Shown piece by piece: positions 23,321 through 32,733 of a DNA stretch of 64,000 nucleotides. Within the stretch, counting starts at the first letter, position 1; each line of letters opens with the position of its first letter. Made by a program: the position numbers and the translations under genes. The stretch is from NCBI GenBank assembly GCA_963785585.1, contig CAWAVW010000004.1:1550001-1614000 (forward strand), given 5' to 3'. Below the pieces are notes generated by a model. The model saw only the letters and a program-made list of their open reading frames with translations, searched no databases and was not told the DNA's origin. Origin of the DNA: Palsa-295 sp963785585. GTDB taxonomy: Bacteria; Acidobacteriota; Terriglobia; Acidiferrales; UBA7541.

Positions 23321-26023
23321 CTACTGAACGTTCACGCTGAGCCTTAGATCTCGAGACGAGGCCCCCACGTTTACCCGCCGTGGCGCTGCTTTGATCCAGC
23401 GGTTCTGCTTTACGGACCAATATTCCATGCTTCGGACCGGGACGTGCATCGTCACGGTTTTCGTCTCGCCGGCACCGAGCGTCACGCGCGTGAACGCGGC
23501 CAGCGTCCTGGGCGCGAACTGAGCGCCTTCGGGTTTGGTTTCCGGCGCGTCGAGATACACTTGAGGAACTTCGTCGCCCGCGAGTTTGCCTGTGTTCTGG
23601 ATCCGGACGGTGACGTCCACTCCTCCGTCTTGCGCGGAGTTTGCGTGCAGCTCGCTGTATTTGAAACTTGTGTACGAAAGTCCGAAGCCGAACGGAAAAA
23701 GCGGCTCGATCTTCTGCGCGTCAAACCACCGGTAACCGAGATCGACGCCCTCGGAAAAAGTGGTCTTGCCGTCCACACCGGCCGCCGAGCGCTCGGGATG
23801 CGCGGGATCGGTTGCCGCGTAGTCCGTGAGTTTGTTGGCCCACGTGAACGGCAGCCTGCCGGCAGGGTTCACTTTCCCGAGCAGTACGTTCGCCGTCGCC
23901 CAACCGCCTTCATCGCCGGGCCACCACATCTGGAGCACCGCTTTCACTTTTCCCAGCCACGGCATGGCTACCGGCTGGCTGACGTTGAGCACCACAACGG
24001 TGTTTGAATTGACGGCCGCGATTTCCTCTACCAGCTTGTCCTGTTCGCCGGGAAGAACAAAGGCGGGCTTGCCACGCGTCCACAAAAACACGACGGCGGT
24101 GCGGGCATTCTTCGCCGCATCGATCGCCGCCTGGTGGTTGCGCGCGCGATCTTCCGGCGTGACCCAATTCAGGCGAATCCGTTCCGGCTGTCCCGAGGAA
24201 TCGCCCGTGGCCGTCACGGTGATCTCGTGAGCGCCGGCGGTGAGCGATACCGAGCGGCGAACGTTGTCGAGACCATCGGTCGTGGGGAAGCCGTTATCCT
24301 GCGTGGCATGCTGCACGTTGCCGTGAATGTTGCCCATCGTCGCGCCGGTTCTGCCGATTCCCTTCCCATCGATCGCAAACGCTCCCCGAGCGCCGAGGAC
24401 TTGCAGATAGATCCAGTAATCGCCGGCGGCGGCCACAGTGAGAGTTCCTTTCCAGGTGTACTCGCCATTCGGAGCAAGCGCGCCATGATTTGAACCGGTG
24501 AAATCGATTTGAGCGTCGGTGACAGACGCTCCCGCGGCGTCCGTGCGCACCAAACCCGGTTTGCCATCGTGCGAAAGCGCCGACGCGGGCACCAGAGTCC
24601 CGGTCATGTCGTCGTCCACGGCAAATGTCACCTTCGCGCCCGGCGCGATCTTCTGCAACGCAGCGAGCGGCCCTACCTGGCGGTCCGTAAGGCCGCCGGA
24701 ACGCTCGCCGAACGTGCCAATCGCCGCGACCTGCCCTGCGCCCGGTCCGATCATCGCCAAGGAACCGAGGTCGCTTTCCTTCAACGGGAGCGCGCCGTCA
24801 TTTTTCAGCAGCACGGCGGCGTCTTCGGAAGTTTTGCGGATCACGGCGGCGTTCGCCTCGATGTCTTGCGCCGTCACGTTGTGCTTCTGGTGTCCGTCCA
24901 AATAGCCGAAACGGTCCATTTCGTACAACACTCGACGAGCTGCCGCGGTGATGGTCGCTTCTTTTACCGTGCCGTCCTGAATCGCATCGCGCATCACCTT
25001 CGGATCGGAGTCGCGGGGGAAGGTCGAGAATTCCTTGCCGTCCGGCGCCGGCTCTTCGGGGATTGTGCCGCCCAGCATACCGGCGATCGCGCTCATGTCT
25101 GGCTTGGGCGGTGCGCCGCCACCTGGAGGAGCCGTCTCAAAATACGAATGCATAAATGCGGCCAAAGGACGATCGGTGGGGATCGATCCAGGCATCTCCA
25201 TGTCGAGACCTTCGTTGATGAAGTGCACGTTGTGCACGGCGCCCCAGTCCGAAGTTACAAAACCCTTAAACCCAACCTGACCTTTCAAAATGGTTTTCAA
25301 CGTGTCGGCATTGCCGCACGCAAATGGTCCGTTTACGCGGTTGTAGGAGCACATAATCGACGAGACGCCGGCTTTTACAGCTTCCGCGAACGGGGCCACG
25401 TAAACCTCATGCAACGTCTGCTGATCCACGAAAACGTTGTAGGCATCGGTGTCGTAGGCGACGTAGTGCTTCGCTTGCGCCATCACATCCTGCGCCTGCA
25501 CGCCTCGAATTTCCGCGGCGCCCATGGCTCCGGTCAAAAAGGGATCTTCGCCGAAGGTGTTGTATCCCCGGCCGAAGGTGATGTCTCGATCGATGTTGAT
25601 GAACGGCTGCAGCACAACATCGATTCCCAGCGAGCGCGCCTCGCGCCCAATGACCACGCCATTTTCTTCGGCGTCTTTTACGCTGAACGTTGCGGCAACG
25701 CCCATCGTGGCGGTCTCCGCTTGCGCGGGCTCTCGCGTGAGCAGCCCCGGAGGACCGTCCGCCAGTCGCAGCGAAGGAACGCCCAGCCGCGGCACGCCTG
25801 GCAGATATCCCGCCTGCCCTTGGTCCGCGTCCGCAGGCTCGGCGCCACCGCGAATCAAATTCATCTTTTCCTCGAGGGTCATCTGGCTGAGCAATTTGTC
25901 GATGCGCGCTTCGTTGGCCGTTTCGAGCGGAAAATGCGACGTACCGCTTTGCGGAATCGCGAGCGTCGCCGCGGCGCCGATGGCCACTGCGATGGCAAGA
26001 ATCAATTTTCGGTTGGTGAACAT
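23321..26023 (-). CDS. Glycoside hydrolase family 3 beta-glucosidase with PA14 insert
   Basis: The start at 26023 (ATG after GGGGCTGAA) gives 900 residues with a signal peptide; the longer frame adds a leader with no family similarity. The N-terminal TIM barrel has AKHYVAYD (Lys185-His186) and the nucleophile Asp259 in GFVTSDWGAVHN. The second domain starts near residue 395 (IRKTSEDAAVLLKNDGALPL). A PA14-like insertion spans about 510-620 (GEYTWKGTLTVAAAGDYWIYL), as in many GH3 beta-glucosidases, and a fibronectin-III-like domain closes the protein. It would release glucose or xylose from oligosaccharides in the periplasm, in line with the GH8 gene at the left edge. Confidence 0.95.
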   Translation of the reverse strand: MFTNRKLILAIAVAIGAAATLAIPQSGTSHFPLETANEARIDKLLSQMTLEEKMNLIRGGAEPADADQGQAGYLPGVPRLGVPSLRLADGPPGLLTREPAQAETATMGVAATFSVKDAEENGVVIGREARSLGIDVVLQPFINIDRDITFGRGYNTFGEDPFLTGAMGAAEIRGVQAQDVMAQAKHYVAYDTDAYNVFVDQQTLHEVYVAPFAEAVKAGVSSIMCSYNRVNGPFACGNADTLKTILKGQVGFKGFVTSDWGAVHNVHFINEGLDMEMPGSIPTDRPLAAFMHSYFETAPPGGGAPPKPDMSAIAGMLGGTIPEEPAPDGKEFSTFPRDSDPKVMRDAIQDGTVKEATITAAARRVLYEMDRFGYLDGHQKHNVTAQDIEANAAVIRKTSEDAAVLLKNDGALPLKESDLGSLAMIGPGAGQVAAIGTFGERSGGLTDRQVGPLAALQKIAPGAKVTFAVDDDMTGTLVPASALSHDGKPGLVRTDAAGASVTDAQIDFTGSNHGALAPNGEYTWKGTLTVAAAGDYWIYLQVLGARGAFAIDGKGIGRTGATMGNIHGNVQHATQDNGFPTTDGLDNVRRSVSLTAGAHEITVTATGDSSGQPERIRLNWVTPEDRARNHQAAIDAAKNARTAVVFLWTRGKPAFVLPGEQDKLVEEIAAVNSNTVVVLNVSQPVAMPWLGKVKAVLQMWWPGDEGGWATANVLLGKVNPAGRLPFTWANKLTDYAATDPAHPERSAAGVDGKTTFSEGVDLGYRWFDAQKIEPLFPFGFGLSYTSFKYSELHANSAQDGGVDVTVRIQNTGKLAGDEVPQVYLDAPETKPEGAQFAPRTLAAFTRVTLGAGETKTVTMHVPVRSMEYWSVKQNRWIKAAPRRVNVGASSRDLRLSVNVQ

Positions 26024-26082
26024 TTCAGCCCCTTGCCCCCGTTGGGTGGGTTTTGGAAAGACGGGTAAATGCAAACGCTGAC

Positions 26083-26112
26083 ATAGCACACCCCCACGCG
26101 GCGTATCGTCAA
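26083..26112 (-). promoter_or_regulatory. Possible sigma-70-type promoter of the GH3 gene
   Basis: On the minus strand TTGACG (26112-26107, five of six to the -35 consensus) is followed after 18 bases by TGCTAT (26088-26083), which matches the -10 consensus only in part. It lies about 60 bases before the GH3 start. The upstream box is good and the downstream one weak. Confidence 0.35.
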
Positions 26113-26177
26113 CTGGTTTTATCAGCATTCTTGGGATTCAGCCCGCTACGGAAATCTACAGGGGGTAAAACCGCAGG

Positions 26178-26747
26178 TTAAACGCGGGTAAGCGCTTTGC
26201 TCAGCCGTTCGCCAAACCCAGCGCCTGCGAAGGGTTTTTCGCCGTCCAGTATCAAACGCTGGCCCCAGCCGTTGGCGCGCAGCGCGTCGATCAAGGCGGC
26301 CGCCGGTTCCGAAATCAATGCGACGAATTTCGGTTTGTAGGAAGTCTGCAGGCGGAGTAGCAGAGTCTTTTCGGAGACTCCGATGCGGTTCGCAAGTTCC
26401 GCCTGCGACTCGTAGGGACATTCCACCGGATATCCCAGAAACAAGCCGCGACGCTGCCATTCGGTGAGTACCGCTTCTTCACTCGTCTCGGCCGTGCCCG
26501 GCTTCTCACCCGAATCGCGGACACAAAGCGCCAGATCACGGAAGTAATTGCTCGCCTCGGACGAGCGGGCGGGACGATTCGCGGTGACGTTATAGAAAAA
26601 ATCCGCAGGCGCGGGCGGCGGGCACGAATCGATCACCAAGGCGTGAATGTGGATCGGGCGAAATCGGGTGGCGTGCTCAAGGCGCGTGATTCGACGCCGG
26701 ATGTGTTCGGCATCCACCGTTCGCCCGCAGGAATCGCAAACTGGCAT
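26178..26747 (-). CDS. Unknown protein with N-terminal CXXC motif
   Basis: I cannot name this family. Starting at ATG 26747 the protein has 189 residues and begins MPVCDSCGRTVDAEHIRRRI, a half zinc-ribbon CxxC followed by a basic helix. The middle has FRPIHIHALVIDSCPPPAPA and DFFYN. A later part, SYKPKFVALISEPAAALIDAL, then GWGQRLILDGEKPFAGAGF, has alternating strands and helices that faintly recall the uracil-DNA-glycosylase fold; I do not rely on that. No signal peptide or membrane segment is present. Frames extended upstream of 26747 have no coding character. It lies 128 bases downstream of the [2Fe-2S] protein gene on the same strand. Confidence 0.68.
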   Translation of the reverse strand: MPVCDSCGRTVDAEHIRRRITRLEHATRFRPIHIHALVIDSCPPPAPADFFYNVTANRPARSSEASNYFRDLALCVRDSGEKPGTAETSEEAVLTEWQRRGLFLGYPVECPYESQAELANRIGVSEKTLLLRLQTSYKPKFVALISEPAAALIDALRANGWGQRLILDGEKPFAGAGFGERLSKALTRV

Positions 26748-26875
26748 TCGACACTCCAAAGTCCGCACTGTTCGCGGCCCAAAAGCATGACATGCAGGGC
26801 GGCGACGCGCAACCGCAGGTGAGCAGGCTAATGGGGCGACTTTAAAATCTGGAAGAGCGCAAAACCTGGGTGGCG

Positions 26876-27277
26876 TTACTTTCCCGGCTGGAGCCCGTCT
26901 ATTGCGACGCTTTCCGTTGACTCGACGACGGGTTCGGCGACCGAGTCTATCTTGCTGCCGTTGCTGTTGGCCGCGGCATCGCCCAGCTTCGCGCGCAAAC
27001 ATCCCAGCAGTTCGGGCGACATCTCGGAAATATTCATGCCTTCGGAGACCAGGAACTTGCAGCTTAGAATCGGGCGAACCTGATCATCATCGGAAAGCTG
27101 GCACTCGACCTTGCAATACTGGCATTCCTGATTCCAGCAGAAGCGACCGTAAGGAATTGTTTCCGGACTGATGAATTGAAAAGCTCGCAACAGAGAGTTC
27201 CGCTCCGGAACCTGGAAGTTCTTGCCGAGTATCGTAATCTCGACAAGTTTTTCGTACGGGCGGAAGATATCGGCCAT
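26876..27277 (-). CDS. Small [2Fe-2S] ferredoxin-like protein
   Basis: The 133-residue protein has an N-terminal beta-grasp domain (LVEITILGKNFQVPERNSLL) and a cysteine cluster FCWNQECQYCKVEC, with Cys47, Cys52 and Cys55 in the plant-type CX4CX2C order. The fourth ligand is probably Cys73 (PILSCKFLV). A further Cys59 is unusual. The last 45 residues are disordered and Ser/Val-rich. Such short domains also form the N-terminus of NADH- and formate-dehydrogenase subunits, but here the protein ends after the cluster. It probably carries electrons to an unknown partner. Confidence 0.82.
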   Translation of the reverse strand: MADIFRPYEKLVEITILGKNFQVPERNSLLRAFQFISPETIPYGRFCWNQECQYCKVECQLSDDDQVRPILSCKFLVSEGMNISEMSPELLGCLRAKLGDAAANSNGSKIDSVAEPVVESTESVAIDGLQPGK

Positions 27278-27436
27278 CAGCTGCGCTGCCCCATGAAAAG
27301 TGGAGTGAATTACTCTCTCGAAGCTAAATCACTCCCGCGGGATGGGCAATGAGAACGAGACCGAGCGGTGTTCAATGCTCCAACTCGGACCGTCGCGAAA
27401 TGAGACAAATTCGCTGCACTTTCGCTGTGACCGCCG

Positions 27437-27811
27437 TTATCGCACAACCGATGAATTGGGCCAAGACTTCGAGAAGAAGTACAACGTAAATGCGCCGAGC
27501 GCAATTCCCAGCGGGCCGTTGATGAGCGCGAAGAACGCCGCCACCAACGACAACGGTTTTGCCGAATCCGTTCCCGTCATCAGCGCAAATCCGGCCAAGA
27601 GCGAAACGACTCCGGCGATGATTCCCAGCGCGATCAGGACGATCAGAAAAACGTGAAACAGCGACATCAGCGTATAAGGATTCGGAACGCGGACCAGCAA
27701 AGCGCCAAACATCAAAGTCAACGTCGTATTCCACACGAAAACCGCCGCTGCCCCAGCCAATCGACCGATCCCGTACACGATCCATAGAATGCCCAAGGTT
27801 CTCATTCGCAA
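27437..27811 (-). CDS. Small four-span membrane protein of unknown function
   Basis: This 124-residue protein has about four hydrophobic segments: TLGILWIVYGIGRLAGAAAVF, the span before ALLVRVPNPYTL, FHVFLIVLIALGIIAGVVSLLAGFAL in part, and LSLVAAFFALINGPLGIALGAF in part. It is of the DUF-type small integral membrane proteins common in acidobacteria. No catalytic or metal-binding motif is visible. It stands alone, with 159 bases to the ferredoxin-like gene and 130 bases to accA on the other side. A longer alternative frame starting at 27860 overlaps it in another phase and is not coding. Confidence 0.65.
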   Translation of the reverse strand: MRMRTLGILWIVYGIGRLAGAAAVFVWNTTLTLMFGALLVRVPNPYTLMSLFHVFLIVLIALGIIAGVVSLLAGFALMTGTDSAKPLSLVAAFFALINGPLGIALGAFTLYFFSKSWPNSSVVR

Positions 27812-27941
27812 ACCCCCGAATGTGTTTGAACGCGCGTGAATCCAAAGCCATTAAACGCAATCACGCGGATAGGGTCTATCGGGGTAATCCGGTAGTTATT
27901 GGGAAGGAATCACCAGCCGCGGCAGCCGAAACCCACGCGAA

Positions 27942-29129
27942 CTAGTTAAAAAACTGGCCCATTCGCCGGAATTTTTCGTATCGCTGGTCAAGGAGCTGTT
28001 TGCCGCTCATTCGCGATAGTTCGGAAAGCGCCGCGACGAGGTGTGCGTCGAGAGCTTTGGCCGTAGCTTCATGATCGAAGTGCGCGCCGCCCTCGGGTTC
28101 GGGCACGATCGCGTCGATCAGCTTCAGGGCCAGCAAGTCCGGTGCGGTGATTTTCATCGCTTCGGCGGCGACTTCCGCTTTCGTGGAGTCGCGCCACATA
28201 ATGGTCGCGCAACCCTCCGGAGAAATCACCGAGTACACGGAATTTTCGAGCATAAAGATCCGGTCGCCCACGGCGACGGCGAGCGCGCCGCCGGACCCGC
28301 CTTCGCCGGTGATCGTCACCAGAATGGGAACCGGCAGCCGCGACATTTCCAGCAGATTTCGAGCGATCGCTTCGCCCTGGCCGCGCTCTTCGGCGTCCAC
28401 CCCCGGATATGCTCCAGGGGTATCCACGAACACCAGAATCGGGCGGCCAAACTTTGCGGCGAGCTTCATCGCCCGCAGCGCTTTTCGGTAGCCTTCGGGT
28501 TTGGCCTGGCCGAAATTGCGCGCCACGCGTTGCTTGATGTCGCGTCCTTTCTGGCTGCCAATCACCATCACCGGCCGGCCGTGAAACGTGGCCATGCCGG
28601 TAAGCAGCGCAGGATCATCGGAAAAACTGCGGTCGCCGTGAATTTCGGAAAAATTCTCCAGTAACAGCCGGATATAGTCGTCGGTGTACGGCCGCTGCGG
28701 ATGGCGCGCCAGTTGCAAACGTTGCCACGGTCCCAGATGGCGGTAAAACTCCATCTTCAATTCCTGTACTTCGGCCCGGACACGCTCAATTTCGGCTGCC
28801 TGTTCGCCGGTTGGTGCGGATAAAAGGCTCAGCTCGTTTACGTCGCGTTCGAGCGCGTCGATGGCGCGTTGCCGTTTCTTGTTGTTATCGCCCTGCGGAG
28901 TTTCCATGAGAGTGCCTTCGGATCCCTGTCCCGCGGTTGCGGATTTCGCCGAGGCAGCCGCCGCTCGCGCCGCCCGCTTCTCTTCCTTCCACTTTTTGAG
29001 TTCTTTCAGCCGCTTCTTGCGCTCCCCGCGTTTCTTCAGTTTATCGCGGAGGCGTTCGCGCGCTGTCGGCCCAGTCGCCTTCGGCACTTTCGAGTCCTTC
29101 CCGTTCGGCGTTTTGGGGGTGCTGCTCAC
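27942..29129 (-). CDS. accA: Acetyl-CoA carboxylase carboxyltransferase subunit alpha
   Basis: AccA with AccD transfers the carboxyl group from biotin to acetyl-CoA to make malonyl-CoA for fatty acid synthesis. The core (about residues 85-395) carries RAIDALERDVNEL, GPWQRLQLARHPQRPYT, FSEIHGDRSF, GQAKPEGYRKALRAMKLA and TPGAYPGVDAEERGQGEAIA. The protein is about 75 residues longer than usual because of a basic N-terminal extension (ERLRDKLKKRGERKKRLKEL) and an Ala/Ser-rich linker. The ATG overlaps the dnaE stop by four bases (ATGA), so accA is coupled to dnaE. This is a dnaE-accA pair also seen in other bacteria. Confidence 0.95.
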   Translation of the reverse strand: MSSTPKTPNGKDSKVPKATGPTARERLRDKLKKRGERKKRLKELKKWKEEKRAARAAAASAKSATAGQGSEGTLMETPQGDNNKKRQRAIDALERDVNELSLLSAPTGEQAAEIERVRAEVQELKMEFYRHLGPWQRLQLARHPQRPYTDDYIRLLLENFSEIHGDRSFSDDPALLTGMATFHGRPVMVIGSQKGRDIKQRVARNFGQAKPEGYRKALRAMKLAAKFGRPILVFVDTPGAYPGVDAEERGQGEAIARNLLEMSRLPVPILVTITGEGGSGGALAVAVGDRIFMLENSVYSVISPEGCATIMWRDSTKAEVAAEAMKITAPDLLALKLIDAIVPEPEGGAHFDHEATAKALDAHLVAALSELSRMSGKQLLDQRYEKFRRMGQFFN

Positions 29130-32100
29130 TGCACCACCGCCACGGAATCAGTGCCGCAAATCGCCCGCACGCCGTCCAGTAGTTCACGATCCGGCTTGAC
29201 GGCGCTGCCCGCTTCGAGCGTGGCGGCCGAGCCGTCGGTCTTCACCAGGTCAAACGCCACCTTGCAGCGGCCGGGGCGGCTAGCGATCAGTTGGTGCAGG
29301 CGGTCGAGCGAGTCCGCTTCGAGTTTTTCCAGTTCAACGCGCACGCGAAGTAGCGTCGGCCCCCTTTCGGCGACGGCGTCAAGAAGTCGCGCGTCGGAAA
29401 CCACCAGCCGAGTGCCCACATCTTCGATCGCCACGCGGCCCTTCACCAGCAGCGGCGTATTGGTTTTCAAAATCGGCTCCAGCTTTGCGAACGCTTCGGG
29501 AAAGACGAGCGCTTCGATCACCCCGGTGCGATCCTGCAACGTCAGAATCGCCCACCGAGCGCCGCGCTTCGACCGCATCGGCCGCATCTGGACGATGATG
29601 CCGCCCACCACGATGTCGTCGTTGTTCTTTTTGGTCTCGATGGTCGATAACTCGGTCGCATTCAAATCGAGCATTCGCGCCGCATACTTATCGAGGGGAT
29701 GGCCGGAAATATAAAACCCCAGCACCGAATACTCACCGGCGAGTTGCTGTTCTTCGGTCCAATCCTCGGCGGCCGGCAAAGGCGTTTCGTCCCAGTTTTC
29801 GTGGGTCGATTCCCGCTGGGAACCATTCGGCGGCGGGCCCAAAAACAATCCGCCTTGCCCAACGGCCTTCGCTTGATGTTTCTTGTTGCCGTGCGAAATG
29901 GCTTGATCAATCGCGGCGTAGATTCGCCCGCGCGATCCGCCCAGGCAGTCGAGCGCGCCGGCTTTGGTCAGGCTTTCCAGCACGCGCTTGTTTAGGAATT
30001 TCGGCTCGATGGACTCGACAAAGCCGAACAAGTTCGTGAACTTCGTGCCGGCTGCGCGCGTTTCGCAAATCGTCTTGGCCGTGTTCTCGCCAACGTTTTT
30101 GATCGCCGCGAGGCCGAATCGAATGTCGTCGCCTACCGGAGTGAAGTACAAACCGCTCTGCATAATGTCCGGCGGCAACACACGAATACCCATGCCGCGC
30201 GCTTCGTTGATGTACTTCACCACTTTATCGGTGTTCCCCGCTTCCGAACTCAGCATCGCGGCGACGAATTCGACCGGATAGTGAACCTTCAGGTAGGCGG
30301 TTTGATAAGCGAGCAGCGCGTAAGCGCAGGAGTGTGATTTGTTGAAACCGTAGCCGGCGAATTCGGCCATCAGATCAAAGATTTTTTCGGCCTTCTTCGG
30401 ATTCACTTTGCGAGCCGTGCAGCCGGCCAGAAATTTTTCGCGCTGCGCGGCCATTTCTTCGTGCTTCTTTTTGCCCATGGCGCGGCGCAGCAAGTCTGCG
30501 TCGCCAAGCGAGAAACCAGCCAGCCGGTTGGCAATCTGCATCACCTGTTCCTGATACAGAATGACTCCCCATGTCTCGCTCAGAATTTGTTCGAGTTCCG
30601 GCAAATCGTAAGCGACTTTCTTTTTTCCGTGTTTGCGGGCGATGAAGTCGTCGATCATGCCGCCCTGAATCGGACCGGGACGATACAAAGCGTTCAGCGC
30701 GGTCAAGTCTTCGAGGCGCGTCGGTTGGTAGCGCTTCAAAATGTCGCGCATGCCGTGCGATTCAAACTGGAAGATTCCGGTGGTGTCGCCACGCGCGAAA
30801 AGCTGGTAGGTAGCGGCGTCATCGAGCCCCAGCCCCGCCAAATCAACCTCCACGCCGCGATTCTGCTTTATGAGCAGCACGGCGTCGTCCAGAACCGTGA
30901 GTGTCGTCAGCCCCAGGAAGTCCATCTTCAGCAGGCCGATGCGCTCGAGCGCATTCATGTCGTACTGCGTCGTGACTTCTTCCTTGTTCGATTTGTAGAG
31001 CGGAACGATTTCTGTGAGCGGCTGCGGCGAGATGACCACACCGGCGGCGTGGGTTGAGGCGTGCCGTGCCAGACCTTCCAGGCGCAGAGCGACCTCGACC
31101 AGCTCTTTCACGGGGCCATCCTTGCGGGCGGCCTCCAACTGGGGCGACTGCTTCAGGGCTTCTTCGAGCGAAATATTCAGGGTGGCGGGAATCATTTTTG
31201 CCAGCCGGTCCACTTCACCGTACGGCAGGTCCAGCGCGCGTCCGGCGTCTTTCAGCACGGCTTTCGCGGCCATCGTTCCGAACGTGATGATCTGTGCCAC
31301 GCTCTCGCCGCCGTACTTGTGGCGCACGTATTCGATCACCTCGCCGCGCCGGCGCATGCAAAAATCAATATCGATATCCGGCATGGAAATTCTTTCGGGA
31401 TTCAGGAAGCGCTCAAACAGCAAGTCGTACTGCAGAGGATCGACGTCCGTAATTCGCAGTGCGTAACTCACCAGGCTGCCGGCCGCGGAACCACGGCCCG
31501 GCCCCACGGGCACGCCCTGCGCGCGCGCATAGTGGATGAAATCCCAAACAATCAGGAAATATCCGGCGAATCGCATCTTCTGGATCATGCGAATTTCATC
31601 GCTCAGCCGTTGTTCGTAATCCGCGAGCGAGTGGCGCAGCCCGCCCGCCTGGGAGATTCGTTCGAGTTGCTCGGCGCGCGTCGCGAAATTCTCGCGCACG
31701 ACCTTCTCGAAGTACGAATCGGCCGTGAATCCTTCCGGAACTTTGAATTCTGGGAACGGATTACTGACTCGCTGAATCTTCACGTTGCAACGTTCCGCGA
31801 TCGCCACCGTCCGCGTTACCGCATCTGGAATCTCGCGGAACACGTGCGCCATTTCCTCGGCGGTTTTGAAATAAAACTGGTCGGTGGCGAATTTCATCCG
31901 ATTCGCGTCGCTCATCGTCTTGCCCGTCTGGATGCACATCAAGACTTCCTGCGCGTGGGAATCCGACTGGGTCAGGTAATGGCAATCGTTGGTGGCGACG
32001 AGAGGAATTCCGGATTCCTTCGAGAGTTTTACCAGGTCGCGATTCACGCGAATATCCTGTTCGAGCCCCTGGTCCTGCACTTCGAGGAAGAAATTATTCT

Positions 32101-32608
32101 TGCCGAAAATATCGCGCAGGCGATGCGCGTTTGCTTTGGCCTGGTCGTACTTGTCATTCAGAAGCGCGTCCGCCACTTCCCCGCGCAGGCAGGCCGAAAG
32201 CGCGATTAACCCATTGCTGTGTTTGGCGAGCAGCTCGTGGTCGACGCGCGGCTTGTAATAAAACCCATCGAGATATCCCGTGGAAACGAGCTTGATGAGA
32301 TTCCTGTAGCCTTCGTCGTTTTCACAAAGCAAGACAAGATGGTTCGAACGTTCCGCTTCCGCGCCGCGGCTTTTGTGGCCATCCGGCGCTACGTACATTT
32401 CGCAGCCGATGATCGGCTTTACGCCGTGGGTGGTGGCCTGATGATAGAAATTCGCGGCGGCGAAAAGATTGCCGTGATCGGTGACCGCAACGGCAGGCAT
32501 TCCCCGGCGTGCGGCTTCGGACGTCAATTCTCCGATTTCACAGGCTCCGTCGAGGAGAGAGTAATCCGTGTGCAGATGTAAGTGGACAAAATTCGAGGAA
32601 GCGGCCAT
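29126..32608 (-). CDS. dnaE: DNA polymerase III subunit alpha
   Basis: This is the replicative polymerase of 1160 residues, the normal DnaE length. The PHP domain starts at once (FVHLHLHTDYSLLDGACEI) and keeps its metal-ligand motifs. The polymerase core has PVGPGRGSAAGSLVSYAL and the catalytic aspartates in MPDIDIDFCMRR (residues 411, 413 and 415). A C-terminal OB-fold domain is visible from about residue 965 (IVVGGIIVQMRPMRSKRGARWA). The start ATG lies nine bases after a TAGAAT box, which could be a -10 element for a very short leader. It is not a DnaE2-type enzyme, because there is no ImuB/ImuA neighbour and the PHP motif is intact. Confidence 0.97.
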   Translation of the reverse strand: MAASSNFVHLHLHTDYSLLDGACEIGELTSEAARRGMPAVAVTDHGNLFAAANFYHQATTHGVKPIIGCEMYVAPDGHKSRGAEAERSNHLVLLCENDEGYRNLIKLVSTGYLDGFYYKPRVDHELLAKHSNGLIALSACLRGEVADALLNDKYDQAKANAHRLRDIFGKNNFFLEVQDQGLEQDIRVNRDLVKLSKESGIPLVATNDCHYLTQSDSHAQEVLMCIQTGKTMSDANRMKFATDQFYFKTAEEMAHVFREIPDAVTRTVAIAERCNVKIQRVSNPFPEFKVPEGFTADSYFEKVVRENFATRAEQLERISQAGGLRHSLADYEQRLSDEIRMIQKMRFAGYFLIVWDFIHYARAQGVPVGPGRGSAAGSLVSYALRITDVDPLQYDLLFERFLNPERISMPDIDIDFCMRRRGEVIEYVRHKYGGESVAQIITFGTMAAKAVLKDAGRALDLPYGEVDRLAKMIPATLNISLEEALKQSPQLEAARKDGPVKELVEVALRLEGLARHASTHAAGVVISPQPLTEIVPLYKSNKEEVTTQYDMNALERIGLLKMDFLGLTTLTVLDDAVLLIKQNRGVEVDLAGLGLDDAATYQLFARGDTTGIFQFESHGMRDILKRYQPTRLEDLTALNALYRPGPIQGGMIDDFIARKHGKKKVAYDLPELEQILSETWGVILYQEQVMQIANRLAGFSLGDADLLRRAMGKKKHEEMAAQREKFLAGCTARKVNPKKAEKIFDLMAEFAGYGFNKSHSCAYALLAYQTAYLKVHYPVEFVAAMLSSEAGNTDKVVKYINEARGMGIRVLPPDIMQSGLYFTPVGDDIRFGLAAIKNVGENTAKTICETRAAGTKFTNLFGFVESIEPKFLNKRVLESLTKAGALDCLGGSRGRIYAAIDQAISHGNKKHQAKAVGQGGLFLGPPPNGSQRESTHENWDETPLPAAEDWTEEQQLAGEYSVLGFYISGHPLDKYAARMLDLNATELSTIETKKNNDDIVVGGIIVQMRPMRSKRGARWAILTLQDRTGVIEALVFPEAFAKLEPILKTNTPLLVKGRVAIEDVGTRLVVSDARLLDAVAERGPTLLRVRVELEKLEADSLDRLHQLIASRPGRCKVAFDLVKTDGSAATLEAGSAVKPDRELLDGVRAICGTDSVAVVQ

Positions 32609-32733
32609 GCATCCGTCATTCTAAACCAGCTTCACCACGCGCGCATTGACAATCTGCGCGAGCGGCAAATTCCTGTCTTACGATTTTCTCAAACGTTGGC
32701 GCATCGCGCCGTGAGCTCGATTGCAACTGCGCG

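Noticed and set aside
24509..26068. 519-codon open frame on the plus strand opposite the GH3 gene
   Set aside because: It is antisense to a clear GH3 enzyme, is rich in Arg, His and Gly with no domain, and arises from high GC at third positions.
31061..32209. 382-codon plus-strand frame opposite dnaE
   Set aside because: dnaE is certain on the other strand; the frame has shadow composition.
32618..32623. TAGAAT box nine bases before dnaE as proof of a leaderless transcript
   Set aside because: No -35 box at the right distance; only suggestive without start-site mapping.
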